Shown here: piece after piece, positions 22,656-35,050 of the stretch | Layout of the letters: each line of letters begins with the position of its first letter | Numbering within the stretch: the stretch's first letter is position 1 | DNA from: Parelaphostrongylus tenuis | Taxonomy: Eukaryota > Nematoda > Chromadorea > Rhabditida > Metastrongylidae | NCBI GenBank assembly: GCA_019055375.1 | Contig: JAHQIW010007294.1 | Span: 270,344 to 334,343 of the forward strand | DNA: 64,000 bases | Direction of reading: 5' to 3' | Notes under the pieces: model-generated | The model's input: the letters and a program-made list of their open reading frames with translations, nothing else | Database searches by the model: none | What the model was told of the DNA's origin: nothing | Translations under genes and position numbers: made by a program

Positions 22656-24009
22656 CTGAGGTCATATTGAAGTTATATTGAAAGGTTGGAACTCGAGGAA
22701 GGTACAGAGAGAGGCATTGAGAGCAATCAAGTAAAAAAAAATGCGTAGAACAAGAAAAGTCAGTGGGCATGTCCTGTGGCGAAGGCTGCAGCAACGAATA
22801 TTGTAGATAGTAAAGTACACGAGGATATATAAAGACGAATTCTCATAAAATGACAGGAGAATTCTGTTATATAATGCTATATAGGTCTTAACTCCTGAGA
22901 TACACTAATAATCCAAACTTATTGAAAGTTATCACTGAACTGTTATCTCGGGCAATATACATCTCCATTTTTGGCCAACTATTCATTGTTTTCCAGTTTC
23001 CAATCGCTGTGGCAATTTATAGACACAGTATAAATGAAAATTATCGGAACGTCAAGATCTATACCGCAATATCCTTTGTGTGGGGGACCGAAGGCGAGTG
23101 GTTGTGATGCTCGTCGCGGTACGGCGGAGGGCCGTAGGGCTGACCTCGACTCTCCCCCCATTTGAGCATGTGGAGAAAATCGTGATGTGTCATAAACGGA
23201 GAATAAAACGCTAATCAAAAACAAGGATAGCGCATCACTTTGCGATTCGCGCTGCGTGCAGCAATTTCTATTGCAGCTAACGTTAGGCGTGGTTGAGAAA
23301 TAGTTTAAGATAGTAGGATTGCTCCTGTTATTTAGCGATCAAACTGCAGAAATTCATGACGAGAAAAGTACTCTATCTTTATAGAAGCAGAACATCATTG
23401 ATATCATTCTCCCCATGGCATTTCTTTCGATTAGCCTGCGAATCACTGGCATAATCTTACAAATTGAACACATCCCACAAAACGAATTATCTTAATGCGA
23501 GTAATTTTAGCAGTACTCGGATGGAAACTGCCAACTGAATTTAATGATGGAGAGCTTACCAACAAAGGAAATTGTTTACCGATATAATAGACATGAATCT
23601 GGCAGTCAATGCTGAAACGCTAACTGGAAAGTGAAATGGTTTTTGAAGAGCTAGAATTAATAAATGATTAATAAATGTAAGATTTTGAATGTGCAGCATA
23701 CTTCACGTAGTATAATGTTTACTTAAAGCGCCCAGAAATCAATCAAGTAAACCTATATTACAATGTTTCTATCGCCACAAAGCGAACGATTTCGCAACTG
23801 CCATTGCGCAACATAACTACGCAAAGGCATTCCAGCTGAGGCGATAATTAGCAACTGCTCCATAGTTGGCATTAGACCTAAAGTCGGTCTGATGTTGCAA
23901 TGTGATGAAATATCAATAATACACAGAACTTACTCCGAGACACTCCACTTGTAGGTAATGTTTAGTTCGCATAAGACCGACTGTTCTTAAAACCTCGCAA
24001 TAAACATTT
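22656..24009. other. No gene recognised; SINE-B head within
   Basis: Around 23075-23190 the plus strand resembles the SINE-B head (GATGCTCGTCGCGGTACGGC). The rest is AT-rich without recognisable content. Confidence 0.4.
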
Positions 24010-24205
24010 AGAATAATTCCAAAAAAAAAAAGATTCTAAAGCCAGTTTGGTACGCCAGGGCCATACATCGGTGTTTCGGAGGTTTCCACCTCTTCGTAAG
24101 TGACCCCCGCCCCACATTAAGCCCTGCACTGTAGCAATGAGGACTGTAGTATGTGGTGATGATGACCCTGGCGTAGCAACCTCGTTTAGGCTTTAGACAT
24201 CCGCC
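24010..24205. mobile_element. RZ-B repeat, degenerate
   Basis: Shares CCAGGGCCATACA, GTGTTTCGGAGGTTT and CCTGGCGTA with the palindrome at 45035-45245. On the minus strand the hammerhead-like core is damaged (CTTACGA for CTGACGA). Confidence 0.6.
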
Positions 24206-24759
24206 AAATTTGCTTCTAAGGTCACTCCATATTTGTGAATAGAAATCATCACAATCACAAGGCAAACCAACAATATGAACAAAAAAGCTTCATAAAAAGT
24301 TCAACATGAAAAAGAACAGTGACTAAGACGAGGAGCATACGAAAACTCTGCTCTATGAAGCTTTGGTTATTGAATAGATTTCTTCGTCAGATTGATCAGA
24401 CTGTGTACAAAGGGTTGGCACATACACAGCAAAAACCGTAAATGAAAGTCTGGAATAATAGAGAGAATTCGTGAATATGTTGTGCCTAACTACTGCCGAG
24501 GTTACTGTGGCTATATAATTGTTTTGTCAACTTTTTATTTCAGTAACATAAGCTACGAATGTTTTATCAGGCTATTACAAATAATGCCATTCTTCTTCAT
24601 CTGATGATAGGTCATAACTGCATCAAAAACTGATTGCACAAAGCCGTGTATAAAATTAGGAGTTAGATAGCAGTTGTCAAAGAATATCAACATTCAGTGA
24701 AACCTTGGTTGTTCATATACAGCTAGCTATAAGTCAATTTCTATTGGAAATGTTCATAT
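24206..24759. other. No feature recognised
   Basis: Nothing recognised. Confidence 0.4.
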
Positions 24760-25006
24760 AAGGGATAAGGATAAAAGGATAAAGCTTTCGCACGAATCAT
24801 TGGCAGATGTCTGCATTCACCACCTCAAATGCACATCTGGCAATGACTCGTGGTGGCCTCCCGCTGAACACAGTTAGTGCTGCTTATCCTGCCATACAAG
24901 TCTGAGATCAGTCTGGTACCAATTTACCGACCCCGGAGTGATGGATGGCTTGATGAGCCATGAGCGCGAGATCAAACCATTGACCGCACGTACGCCACAT
25001 GCGCTC
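24760..25006 (-). repeat. tRNA-derived SINE-A
   Basis: Minus-strand copy with B-box-like GGTTTGATCTCGCGCTCATG, internal GGTACCAGACT-like segment and the tail GCTTTATCCTTTTATCCTTA. The A-box end is truncated. Confidence 0.7.
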
Positions 25007-25293
25007 TCTGCATGAATAACTTTAGCAAAATCAACGTCGATGCTCCTTCAACCCTGCTTTTTTGGACAAAAAACCACGTCCCTGGGGAAAGGATTAGCTT
25101 CGTGAATATTTCCTGCTGCTGTTTGTCCATATTAATCTAGTCACTTGATGATCTGAGAAATACTCATTCAACTACTAAGATTGGCTTGTGAAGAAACTTT
25201 TATAGTACATCCTACTGAGGGAATAAAAGATAATGTCATGCAGTCGGAATGCGTTATCTCAGCTTCACAGCTGATTCAATGCTATTGAGGCTA

Positions 25294-25572
25294 GAGCACA
25301 AAGCTCTCGGCGTTGTTCAATCTCTGAGGGATGCGCATGCGTTCACCTACATCTTTCGTTTGAGGTGACAGAATGCATAACGCTTTAACAATCACTTGTG
25401 GTGGCTTGTCAGTGGATCACATCAGTGCTGCTATCTTTTTAAACAAGTCCGGTACCAAATCACTGACCTTGGAAAGATGTAAGGCTTGGTGAGCCTTGAG
25501 CACGAGATCAAACCATTGGTCAGCGATGTGTGTCTCATATAGCACCTCTAACCACTGCGCCATATGCGCTCG
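25294..25572 (-). repeat. tRNA-derived SINE-A, near full length
   Basis: Minus strand: A box GGCGCAGTGGTTAGAGGTGC, B box GGTTTGATCTCG, the shared internal block, and the ending GAGAGCTTTGTGC. Confidence 0.75.
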
Positions 25573-25801
25573 TTTTTTGCTGTCACATAGTGAATTCCTG
25601 ATTTCTTAAACTTTATCTCGAAAAAGGTAAATTATCATTGATTGAACTCTTATATACCTATTTTCATAAAGAAAAGCGCCCTTTTAGTTACGAACTTTGT
25701 GGAATGTAATCGCGTATTGCTGAGTGCTTTGTGATTTTTTTTGTTTTTTTTCACCTGACAATTATTGTTGAGGCATGCGTGTGGTCTGCTATGGGCACTT
25801 A

Positions 25802-25842
25802 TACAGTGTAAAACACGTGTTTCGGCCTAGCAGCCTCGTCAG
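25802..25842 (-). ncRNA. Hammerhead-ribozyme-like core (RZ-C)
   Basis: Minus strand: CTGACGA, hairpin GGC-TGCTAG-GCC, GAAA, CACGTG, then TGT and A. The core consensus is intact, and the stem II sequence differs from other copies while still pairing. Confidence 0.45.
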
Positions 25843-26199
25843 TTGCACGGTATCTTTTCGTTGACGAAACACGAAACACGTGCTTACTGTTGAATTGCAA
25901 ACAAGGATGTCATAATTATTGATATTTCAAAAATTCAGCAAGCTTCTTTCGCACTGCAACTACGAATAAGGGTTGTAGTTTCTTTCTTAGAGTTGGAAAT
26001 AAAGTTCTGAAGCACTCTAACAAGCATAATATAACTCCCATGGACATCATGAGAATGGTGCAATTTCTTGTATAAGATTTTCCCAATGAATGCCTACATT
26101 TTATCAGTCTTTCGCTTTCACTTTGCTTCAAGACTTCAAATGTCCAACAATACAATCGAAATTGGTGCTTTACTGCGTTATCATTGGACAAAAATGCTT

Positions 26200-27160
26200 C
26201 ACAGCAAGCTCAGTAGATGAAATCAACGAAGTTGACGGGGAAAGCAAAACGAGGAAATTTGCTGCTGGACGCTCGCCTCAACGCTCCTTAATGCTGAGAT
26301 CTTGACCACGTAAACGAGCCTCGCTCAGAACGTCCAATAATGTTGAACAACGAAGATTTGATTGCTGCTTGAAAGATGGACTGTCGTTGAATGTTCGCGA
26401 ATTGACAACCGAACATGATGTTTCTCATACAACAACTGCATTAACTCCTCTCCACCAGCCTTTGTCCAGAAAAAAGCCACAACAGGATTCGCACGAACTC
26501 ACCGAAGACAAGCCGCCAAACTAGCCGAAATCTGTCACCAACTGTTCAGCAATCCACCACAGAATGACCGATTTTGGAAACGCATTGTGACTTGGGAGAA
26601 GAAGTGGGTGTCGTGACTTAGTCAGTCACAAGCGAGACAAGCAAAAGGCTCAGAAGGGTCAAGCTACGCCGTCAATCGCGAAGCACAGCCGATTTGGCAA
26701 AAAAGTCGTGCATCCGTGTTTAGTGGAATTTTGAAGAAGTCGTGCATCTTGAATTGGTTCCGAATGGCAAGTCCATCAGCGAAATCTTTATTGTCAACAG
26801 TTAGGCCGAATCTACGACAAGCTCAAAAAGAAGTACCCGATTTTGGTGAACCGAAAGCTTGTTTTGGTGCAACAAGGCAATGCCAGACCGCACACTGCCA
26901 AGAAGACCAGAGATAAGTTCGTTGAACTGTACGGAGTCGAGGTTCTGCAGCATCCCGCCTACAGACCAGATTGGCTCCATCCGACATTGGCCTCCACCCA
27001 TCAATCCAACATTTTTTGAAAGGTCGCCGATTTAATCTTTCGATGAAGGTGAAGAAGCATTTCATGAGTTCTTTGATTCGAAGTCGAAGAAATGGTATCC
27101 CGACCAAATCCGAAACGTGGCGGAAAGAAAGTCGTAGATTACAATGATCTCTAATTTCAG
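26200..27160 (+). mobile_element. Mariner transposase pseudogene, nearly full span
   Basis: Plus-strand fragments in order: LNVRELTTEHDVSHTT (HTH), a WEKKWV-like segment from the first catalytic region, VHLELVPNGKSIS, KLKKKYPILVNRKLVLVQQG then NARPHTAKKTRDKF (catalytic-loop region), YGVEVLQHPAYRPDW and a C-terminal PNPKRGGKKVVDYN. Many stops and frameshifts. The aspartate-rich loop reads QQGNARPH, so the usual catalytic Asp is replaced. Dead. Confidence 0.8.
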
Positions 27161-27798
27161 AGGATAGTTATAATTGTTTTTGTTTAGCATTCATACATAA
27201 ATTTTAAGTTTTTTTCAAATGTTGCACAACTTCCTTTCCAGCCTAATATGAATTTTATCAAAACGGATGCTAGCTTTCAAATAATTTCACTGGTGTTTCA
27301 AATCTGACAACCTAAATTTCGCTTTTTCAAGAGTTTTTTTTTTGTAGGATGAGCATTTGTTGAATAGCTTGAATGGCTTCTACCTGGTTAATACGCAAAC
27401 TCCGTTTAATCCTTGTGTATTGTATCCAACTCATTATTCACGTTCACAATCACAAATAATAAAATATTTTATATAAGATCTCAGATATTCATCGTTAACG
27501 GGTGTAATAATGAAATTAAATATGCTATTTATTTCACTTGTAGGCCACATCGATACTGTACGCGCGAATTCGACCAGGTGCAGTGTTGAGATGTGGAATT
27601 CTTCCTGATATGACAGCTTCCGGCTGAAAATAGTAGACACTTTGTAGGAGCTACTCATCAGCCCTTAAAATGTCTTAAAGCGTAGAAATACTTCATAGTT
27701 CTTGTAAAGACGTAACTTCTACATGCACATAAAATCAGGATAAGTAGTTTCTCCACCATTTGAAGACCATTTCCCAATTTGGTTCTGAATTAAGCATA
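27161..27798. other. No feature recognised
   Basis: Nothing recognised. Confidence 0.4.
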
Positions 27799-28066
27799 GG
27801 AGAGCGCATGTGCGCAGTGGTTAGAGGTGCTCTGCGTCGCACAAATGGTCGATGAGTGGATCTCGCACTCGTGGCCCCTCATGCCATCTATCGCTCTGGG
27901 ATCGGTAGACTGATACCAGACTCGTCTGGGATGTTATTCAGCACGGACTCGATACTGCTAAAGGTCAGATGTACATTCGAACGATCACCTCAAACGAAGT
28001 TAAAAATTTGAGACAAACGCATGGCGCATGCCTTAGGGATTGATCAACACTAAGAGCTTTATCCTC
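27799..28066 (+). repeat. tRNA-derived SINE-A
   Basis: Head GCGCAGTGGTTAGAGGTGCT (A box), an altered B box, the shared body (CACCTCAAACGAAGTTAAAA) and end GAGCTTTATCCT. Confidence 0.75.
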
Positions 28067-28205
28067 TCGTTTCGAGTGTTTTCTTAAGACTACGCTCAAA
28101 TTTCAGTATATCTGACAATTATTATTTAAGCCAACATGTCATGTGGTTTCTTATGGGCACTCGTACAGCACGCTACACGTGTTTCGGCCCTGGCTGCCTC
28201 GTCTT
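28067..28205 (-). mobile_element. RZ-C repeat half
   Basis: Follows SINE-A directly. Contains TTTCTTAAGACTACGCTCAA and, on the minus strand, GACGA, hairpin GGC-AGCCAG-GGCC, GAAACACGTG. The CTG of the core is lost at the left flank. Confidence 0.5.
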
Positions 28206-28339
28206 TATATTTAGCTTTATCATTTTTTATTAAGGCATAGAAAACATTTAGCAATGACCACTCTCATACGAATAATTCGCGTATTCTGCCCCATACAAAG
28301 CATTTCAGAGATCACTACATACAAATTTGGCTTGGATAA

Positions 28340-28512
28340 AGTACGGCAATAGCTTATCGATGAGTCAAGTCAGTGCTACTCTTCTTCCAGGCAAGTCTGA
28401 CATCAATAAACTGACCGATGATAGATCGAGGGCTTAATAAGCTCGTAATGCAGGATCAAACCAACGACTACGTGTATTACAGAGTACCTCTGACCAGCGC
28501 GCTGCACGTGCC
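28340..28512 (-). repeat. tRNA-derived SINE-A fragment
   Basis: Degenerate minus-strand copy with the GTCAGTGCTACT-like internal block and a decayed tRNA head (GTACCTCTGACCAGCGCG on the plus strand). Confidence 0.5.
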
Positions 28513-29138
28513 ACTGAAGTTCACTTCCCGGCACCGCATCATTCTATAGTCTGATAGAATGTTTTAAGCCTTTCAGGGTCTGTTGAAGGTACCTCGAGTG
28601 CTAAACGTAGATTCAGTGTTCTCGCACACCTCGACAATAGCATATGATTTCTATAGTCATCCAATAGTTCTAATAGCAGCAATTCCAATACAGCGCTTGT
28701 TTTCTGAAAGTGTTTTTTTCAGTGCGTCGATTTTCGCCATTTATTTTGCTTAACGATAATTTCTACGTGTTTCGTAGTAGATTTCTAAAAAAAACGTTGT
28801 TTTATCGCTCTATGTTAAGAGTTGATTTTCATTTCATATTATCATCTAAACCTGCTACAAATCCTAGGGCGAAGCATAGTCTCCGTTTCACCCCTCCAGC
28901 GCTTTGCAATGACGGTCTTGGAAAAATCAACCTCATCTTCATAATTGCCCGAATTCAGGCTATCAGTTACTTATTAGCAGTTATTAAAAGATCATTCACA
29001 AATTCTAGCCACCTCGGTGCTGTTTATTGCGTATGTTGCTACATCCAATCCACAGAGCCGCTGATACTCATTAGTCGAGCAAAAATTACGCCGAGTATGA
29101 AACTCGATCTTATTTTCGCTCTTACAGCGGAAACCGTT
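28513..29138. other. Repeat-like stretch with a chance 159-codon frame
   Basis: Bases 28710-29189 hold an uninterrupted plus-strand frame, but its first half resembles the FB-B repeats near 46700-46900 and its end runs antisense to the exon at 29139. I do not call it a gene. Confidence 0.4.
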
Positions 29139-29550
29139 TCAGGAAACAAGCACAGTGTTGTGATCATCGAGATTCATGCTATAAAATGACTATTGAAATT
29201 CCAAAGGAAAGCAAGAGAGGCTTTTTCCTTAAGGGTTGAAAAATGGATTGCGATAATAGAATAGTAACCATTTGCCTGACAAGATTTAGTGTTCAGAAAG
29301 AAACAAAAGAACTCAGAATTACGACTAATTGGATGTTCCCCATGTCTGTTGTTTTCAGAGAGCTTTACAGCACTTGGAACAATGATTAATGTTGCATGCA
29401 CCACACCAACCTCAACGAAATGTTCAAAAGGCACTGGATTTTCGTACGCTCGCAAATCAGTAGGTTGACGTTGAATTACGTTCTGAGCAATAATTCCTCT
29501 TGCAGCAACCACAACATCATCAATAATAATACCTTCTTCTAAAAAGAGAA
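29139..29550 (-). CDS. Two terminal exons of an unknown gene
   Basis: Exon 29369-29550 (acceptor TTTATTTCAG, donor GTAAAG) reads LFLEEGIIIDDVVVAARGII, then VIQRQPTDLRAYENPVPFEH and VEVGVVHATLIIVPSA. Exon 29139-29189 (acceptor TTTCAATAG) reads SFYSMNLDDHNTVLVS and a stop; phases agree. The frame also stays open for 138 codons without splicing. I recognise no family. Upstream exons would lie beyond the RTE fragments to the right. It could be a gene end or a pseudogene piece. Confidence 0.4.
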
Positions 29551-29599
29551 CTGAAATAAACAAGATATTTACCGGCTGTTTATATTTCAAATGAAGTAG

Positions 29600-30105
29600 A
29601 TGTTACTTGATTGATTGCTTCTGATGGAAATCTCTTGCTCGGTATTTCTTTGAGGCTAGTGAATAACACAATAGATTACATACACACGCAGTTCCAAAAC
29701 TTCCTCACGAAAAGTGCGATCGAATATCGAACAGCATTGTACAGTTGGAGTTCATCCGCCCAAACGATCTCGCCTAATTTAGAAGGAGTTCGCTGTCATC
29801 AAGTCCGTTTGAGAGTGGGCTTGCCCCACGGTGAAGATTCGCGAGCTTCAGGTGGAAGCGGTTCTCATTGCGAACAGTTGGGAGAACAATACACCAAAGA
29901 TGTGACTCTTTTTCGCACCCTGTGAAAGTGAGCTGTTTTCTCGAGTTACTCCATAGTCAATGAAGATACACGTGCCATCGACCAAGATGCCAACATGTTG
30001 TGCCCTACTTCAAGTGTGCAATAGAGGTGCTAATTCACGTCGTGTGCCATACTCGGAATGAAAATTCGGCTGCGTAGATATGATTTATCCCAGAATTCAT
30101 TATCA
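29600..30105. other. Unassigned sequence
   Basis: No certain feature; it abuts an RTE fragment and may be a decayed 5' part of a retroelement. Confidence 0.3.
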
Positions 30106-30109
30106 CCAG

Positions 30110-30930
30110 TAACACTTGTCGTCCCGCTGATCGTCGATTAACTCGAGCGGGCACCAGTAAACCATCCATTTTTTCCTATCTCGTGCAAGAGTAGCCCAAT
30201 GAGTCTTCTCGCTTTAGAAATGCGCTGAGCACTATGACTTCCTTCTTGACTTTTTGTGAAGCAATCGTACCCCACTGGGTCAGTGGTCTTCCGGTGTGCA
30301 CTTGAGATCCCGAGAAATCCAGTCGGTAACGGCTCCTGTCCAACGGCTGTCGTCAAAGCGCATTACGTTTTTTGCCTACCTCATTCCCAATATTCTGGCT
30401 TGCAGAACGGCGTCTTGAACTTCCGATAGTTGATATCTCGCTTTCTGTACTTTGGATCTTTTCGCTCACTGGTGAAATAGGACATGCCCCTACCGTAGAC
30501 CTTTCGACCGTGCGTTTAATATTGACAAGTATTCTTTCATCCTGCTTATGTAGCGATCAATTTTCTGACACATACTTTAGGGCAGGGATGATCGTCAAAT
30601 TGCCAAAGGTGGCCAAGGAGTCCGATGCTCTTTGTTATCTGCACTACATCGCCGATGCTCCTGAACACTTCCAAGCCGCTTGCTTCCTCCTGCTCAGTTC
30701 TAGAGCTAGATCTCTCATTATATTGACTTCCCGACCAAGGTCGCAGACAACTAACTTTTACGCGTTAAATGGGTCACAGCTTTTCTTTTATGCGTTCCGC
30801 TGGCCTGCAGTCATTATCCACGAAGAGATCGGGTTCACGTATGGATTTAGTTCCCACTTGAGGATTTCTAGACTTCATTTGCTATGTTTATTGCTTGCCG
30901 ATTGATATTTGCCGATATAGCCTCATCGAT
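30110..30930 (-). mobile_element. RTE retrotransposon 3' fragment, degenerate
   Basis: Minus-strand pieces REVNIMRDLALELSRRKQAA, TIIPALKYVSEN, WTGAVTDWISRDL and [13 protein letters not shown] follow the order of the RTE C-terminal region. Frame changes are frequent. The long plus-strand frame at 30372-30905 is its antisense shadow. Confidence 0.75.
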
Positions 30931-31149
30931 GCGTTTTCAAATCTACTTCACAAACGGCCGTCAACACTATAGGTTTTTGCAACTCCAATTCTTTTATAAC
31001 TGTAGCGACTCCTGTGACGGCAAAAAATACCGAGATTAACCCGTTGGAAATCAAAATATTTACTTTACCATAAGCTCGTACTCTATGATATCACTTAAAC
31101 ATATGTCGTTGATAAAGTCAAAAGCTCTTAACACTATCGTTCCTTGAAG

Positions 31150-31413
31150 GATGCTCCATAATTCGATTTCATCAAGCATTGTTTGAGGTGACTGAATGCA
31201 TATCTAGTCTTTACAGTGATTCGCGGTGGCCTATCGATATATTATGTCAGTGCTGTTGTGCTCCCATACAAGTCTGATACCATCCTCGTGCACATATCTG
31301 GTACCAGTTCACCGGCCCCAGAAGGATGGAAGGCTTGATGAGCTCTGGACGCGGGATAGAGTCATCGGTCAAGTGTGCGTCGCACCTCTAACCATTGCAC
31401 CACACACTCTGCT
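31150..31413 (-). repeat. tRNA-derived SINE-A
   Basis: Minus strand: AGAGGTGCGACGCAC head region, internal CTGGTACC block, and GACTGAATGCATATCT-type body read from the plus strand. Confidence 0.65.
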
Positions 31414-31769
31414 TTTTTCTATACTTTTCGTAATGAATTAGCAACTTACTCACCTAATACAGATTTTGTGGTGGGGCTTCGTTTATTGGAAAGTGTCCTA
31501 AAAAAAATTTCCAACTTAAGTTTTTAGTTTCGGCTAGGAATTTTTGCCGTTCAAAAGAGTGTGTGGCCTGGAGAGAGTGGTTAGCGAAGAGGTGCAGGAA
31601 TGCCTTATCCTGGAGTTTTGGCATCGCAAGCAGTGTGGAACATTTTTTTGGCAGGCAGCTTGTTGTTTTCTCACTATCGATCTTCAATTGGAAGATCTGT
31701 TGTGCCATTGATACCGGTCAAAATTAGTTGTTTCATGGTAGATAAAGCTAATTACTTGGCTAGAGTAGA

Positions 31770-31979
31770 ATGCTTCTGATAGTAATGTTAAAACTTTTCA
31801 AGTGTTATGAAATAGAAAATGGTCGAGTACTTCATCATACCGTCTTCCTTTCGAAATCGCCGTCTAATCGATGGATGAACCGAAATGAATTTGTAAGAAG
31901 CATCGTTGATCAGATTACTGCAGAACCTTGGGCAATCAAGCATCCATCTGAAATCGCGCGGACAGAAGCTGATGTCATT
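31770..31979 (+). CDS. Possible exon of an unknown gene
   Basis: An open frame reads YEIENGRVLHHTVFLSKSPS, then NRWMNRNEFVRSIVDQITAE, then PWAIKHPSEIARTEADVI, and ends at a strong phase-0 donor GTAAGA (31980). TTTTCAAG near 31800 could be its acceptor. No partner exon or family recognised. Confidence 0.3.
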
Positions 31980-32129
31980 GTAAGACATTTTTTAGTGCCC
32001 ATATATAAGAAGACTGCTTATCAGACTTCTGAACACTTTTCGTCTAGTCATCTCTATGCTCAAGAGGTAACATTTGAAGTGGTATTTTTATACTTGGGGA
32101 GGAAAAATAAAAATATTTGAGAAGTATAT

Positions 32130-33760
32130 CACAAATTTAGTGGGTCGTGTTAACGTGTAAGTATGGTCTATAATACAAAACTCTTATCAAAATCTTTCTT
32201 TCAGTATTCTTATAATCCTGTTTGGGATGACTCGAGTGAAGTCTATAGATAGACAGCAAGCAGACTGGCCGACAATTACCGATGTCGCGATTTCTCCCTT
32301 CGTGAGCAATATTACGGTCTTGCTGGTTTTCCACTCACTAGGAACTTTGCAATCTTATAGATAACGAGTAATGAGTGGAGCCGTGTGTTGATGAGAAGTG
32401 GCGAAAGGAGCTTTAGTTGTTCAGGTCTTAAACTATTGGGACCAGGTGTTGCTCAATTCTTCACCGACGAACGAGCGTATCGGAACTGGAAGAAAGAAGA
32501 GGTGGGACGTCCTTTTCTGTTTCTCCATGATGGCAGGAGAACGTGGCTACTGAAGATATCCGAGTGTTTTCGCGGATGATTTTCTGCATTGTCTTTCTAT
32601 AAGCTGTAGATGTTTTATCCGGCGTCGAGAGACAGTCGCCTTGATCCTGTAAGTGGGGAGATTTTGGTGGGCTTTACGAAAGTTCCTCCCAGCCTTTCAG
32701 CTTCGGTCCTTGTTGTTATCGTTTCTCTGCAGCGTTTCGCAAATTGTTAGCTGTCAATTGCTTGAGGCTCGTGCGATTTCACTTTGGCCAATTCTCGAGT
32801 GTTACTGGAACAAACGTCTCTTGGCAACTTTCGGCTTCTCGGTTTTCATAGCACTTTGTGAAAATGCTGTTTTAGCTATTTCGATCCTTCATCGATGTTG
32901 TTAATGACGGAATCATGCCAAGAGGACACTAGTAATTTGAATAAAACCCCGTTTATAGTAGTTGTGGAATTTGGTTGCTTGAATTTAGCGGCCTTCTCGC
33001 TTTTTGTAAAAAATGGAATGTTGTGCAAGGGAAGCAATAATCTGATCCCGTGTAGGATTTTGAAACAACACTGATATTGATCCAATGAGACTTTCGATTT
33101 ACTAAGACGTGCCTATTTCGCTATGATACTCGTCATTAGGAAACCTCGCAAACACGCTGAGAGTGAGGCTTCAAGAAATTGCGTTAACATGAATGGATTT
33201 AAGTGTCATGGTAAAATCAGACAGCCTCTCACCCTCTTAGTTCCATTCTAATCCGTGGAACCCGATATAACGTTCTTCAGTCATTTCCTAGCTCCAGTTT
33301 CCGCCTCAAAATTTCGAATGATGACCTCGGGTAATGTACAGTCTCTTCTAAAAAACTTTTTAGTTTCATTTAGAACGCCTCGCTTTCGTCTTCATCAAGG
33401 CTTGATGTTGGTGCGTTAACAGCGAAGATGGTCAAAGGTGGCGAGAATCCACATTGCTTTAACCGTAATCGTGCGATGTAGGATGCAAATCCTTCAAATG
33501 AATCGACATCATGATCAGATTTGTGTTGATAAAAGCGTCAACGCCACTGACCTTTCTATGGCACGTTCCAAGAAAAAGTCCTTATTCAGTGTTATAAATG
33601 ACGTGAAATGGGTGGAATCGTTCAGTCTCGGCCAGGCCAAAGATGTCGTACCTTATCGTTCTTGCTTGCATTATTACGAGCTCTTTAGAGGGTTGGCATG
33701 CAAGTACACGAGAGTCATAGCTACGGATAGTTACTTTTGTTCGCTGCGACTTTAGCAGCT
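32130..33760 (-). mobile_element. RTE retrotransposon, endonuclease plus RT N-terminus, degenerate
   Basis: On the minus strand, from right to left: IMQARTIRYDIFGLAETER (endonuclease N-terminal region), GLFLGTCH, NVDAFINTNLIMMSIHLKD, and later the linker and early RT (RDIGNCRPVCLLS). Stops throughout. This copy retains the endonuclease part missing from the 6372-8030 copy. Confidence 0.75.
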
Positions 33761-34835
33761 TAATTTGGCTTTAAGATGTTAACAGCCTATCCGTACTCGT
33801 CCTTTCCAACGCTATCGTATTGCAGGCTCTTTCATGGGCATAAACTGTTTAGCTTTTTGTACGCCGTAGGGTCTGCTGAGCTCTGAACGTAGGGCTGGTA
33901 CTCACGGGTAGGTCGCCAATTTCTCCCAATGGACCAGAAAGGAGCTTATTCTTTGAGCGCAACTGCTAGTCGCCTATTATGTACATTTCAGCCTCTTGAT
34001 TGCAGGTTTTAGCCAATTCGACTTGTGGAAAGTAAAGCAAACCAAAAAGGCGTCGCAGAAACACGGCATTACCTGAATCCACCTGCGCCTCAAAGAAGCG
34101 CAAGGTAACTTTTGGTTTGCGTTCAAGCTCCTACCTATTCACCATCTAGAGACACGCTACGTACTCTCGCGACTAAACGAACAGCAATTTTACTATGAGG
34201 GAGATATGAGGAAAAAATAATAGTAATTGAAATACTTTTCGTTTAGAGTGTTTCCTTAAGACCACGCTCAAATTCAACTACGAGATACTTCAAATAGTTT
34301 TCGAATAGTTGAATAATTTCCGATTGTTGAGGCATGAAACAGCACCAAATTTGTGACTACACAAATCAGTTTGCGTATCGTATCGCCTTCCGAGAGCAAA
34401 CAACAATGACTTTTCTGAAAACTGTTTCTGCTACTCTATACGTATAATAGGAGAGGGATCATCGCAGGAACAATGCAGATATTTGGATTTGCGCAAAAAA
34501 CACATATCAACTTCCTCTCATTGTCAGCTTCTATGGTATTCTTGTGTTAAGAGAATCACTGATGGACCCATAGAAACGAAAATTCCCCTGGTCACTTGGG
34601 TACGCCTTGTGCACTTTAAACGAAATATCTCACAGTAAATAATTGCAGGAAAAAAGCAGGAAAAAATAAATCAATTAACACCACGCAAAGTTTTGCTCCT
34701 AACTCTGCGAGTCATCTATGACTCAAATCTTCCAGTGTTAGAACGAATACGCTTGAAGTTCGGTGATTGAGGTGCCTATAAGAGGGCTGAAGAATACTTT
34801 TTTACTAATTAATCCATATCACACTTTTTATTCTC
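33761..34835. other. No gene recognised; RZ-C end within
   Basis: GTTTCCTTAAGACCACGCTC around 34250 is an RZ-C terminus without a nearby core. Nothing else recognised. Confidence 0.4.
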
Positions 34836-35050
34836 GCTGTGCGGATCTCAGTACTTCTACCATCCAGTTTGCTTACGGTCTTCTTCTTGAACATTGTAAT
34901 ATACTGGTTCACCACATCTCGTTACTATCTGAGAATGGACTGGCTGTGGCGTCCATGGTGCGCTGTTTTTGACTGCCGAAGAGTGTTGAAGGATGGGGAT
35001 TAGTCCGCGCCTGCAACGAACATCACTACCACTCGGCCAAGGTCCCTCCT
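34836..35050 (-). repeat. tRNA-derived SINE-B
   Basis: Minus strand begins ACCTTGGCCGAGTGGTAG (A-box-like, as in Ser/Leu tRNAs) and ends AGTACTGAGATCCGCACAGC. Other copies lie at 53811-54036 and 63628-63852. Confidence 0.65.

Noticed and set aside
23976..24010. Gene continuing from the orphan exon at 16820
   Set aside because: I scanned downstream for a phase-0 continuation and found only repeats.
28710..29189. 159-codon plus-strand open frame
   Set aside because: Its first half resembles FB-B repeat sequence and its end is antisense to a better-supported exon; no splice or family support.
30372..30905. 177-codon plus-strand open frame
   Set aside because: It is the antisense shadow of a degenerate RTE fragment.
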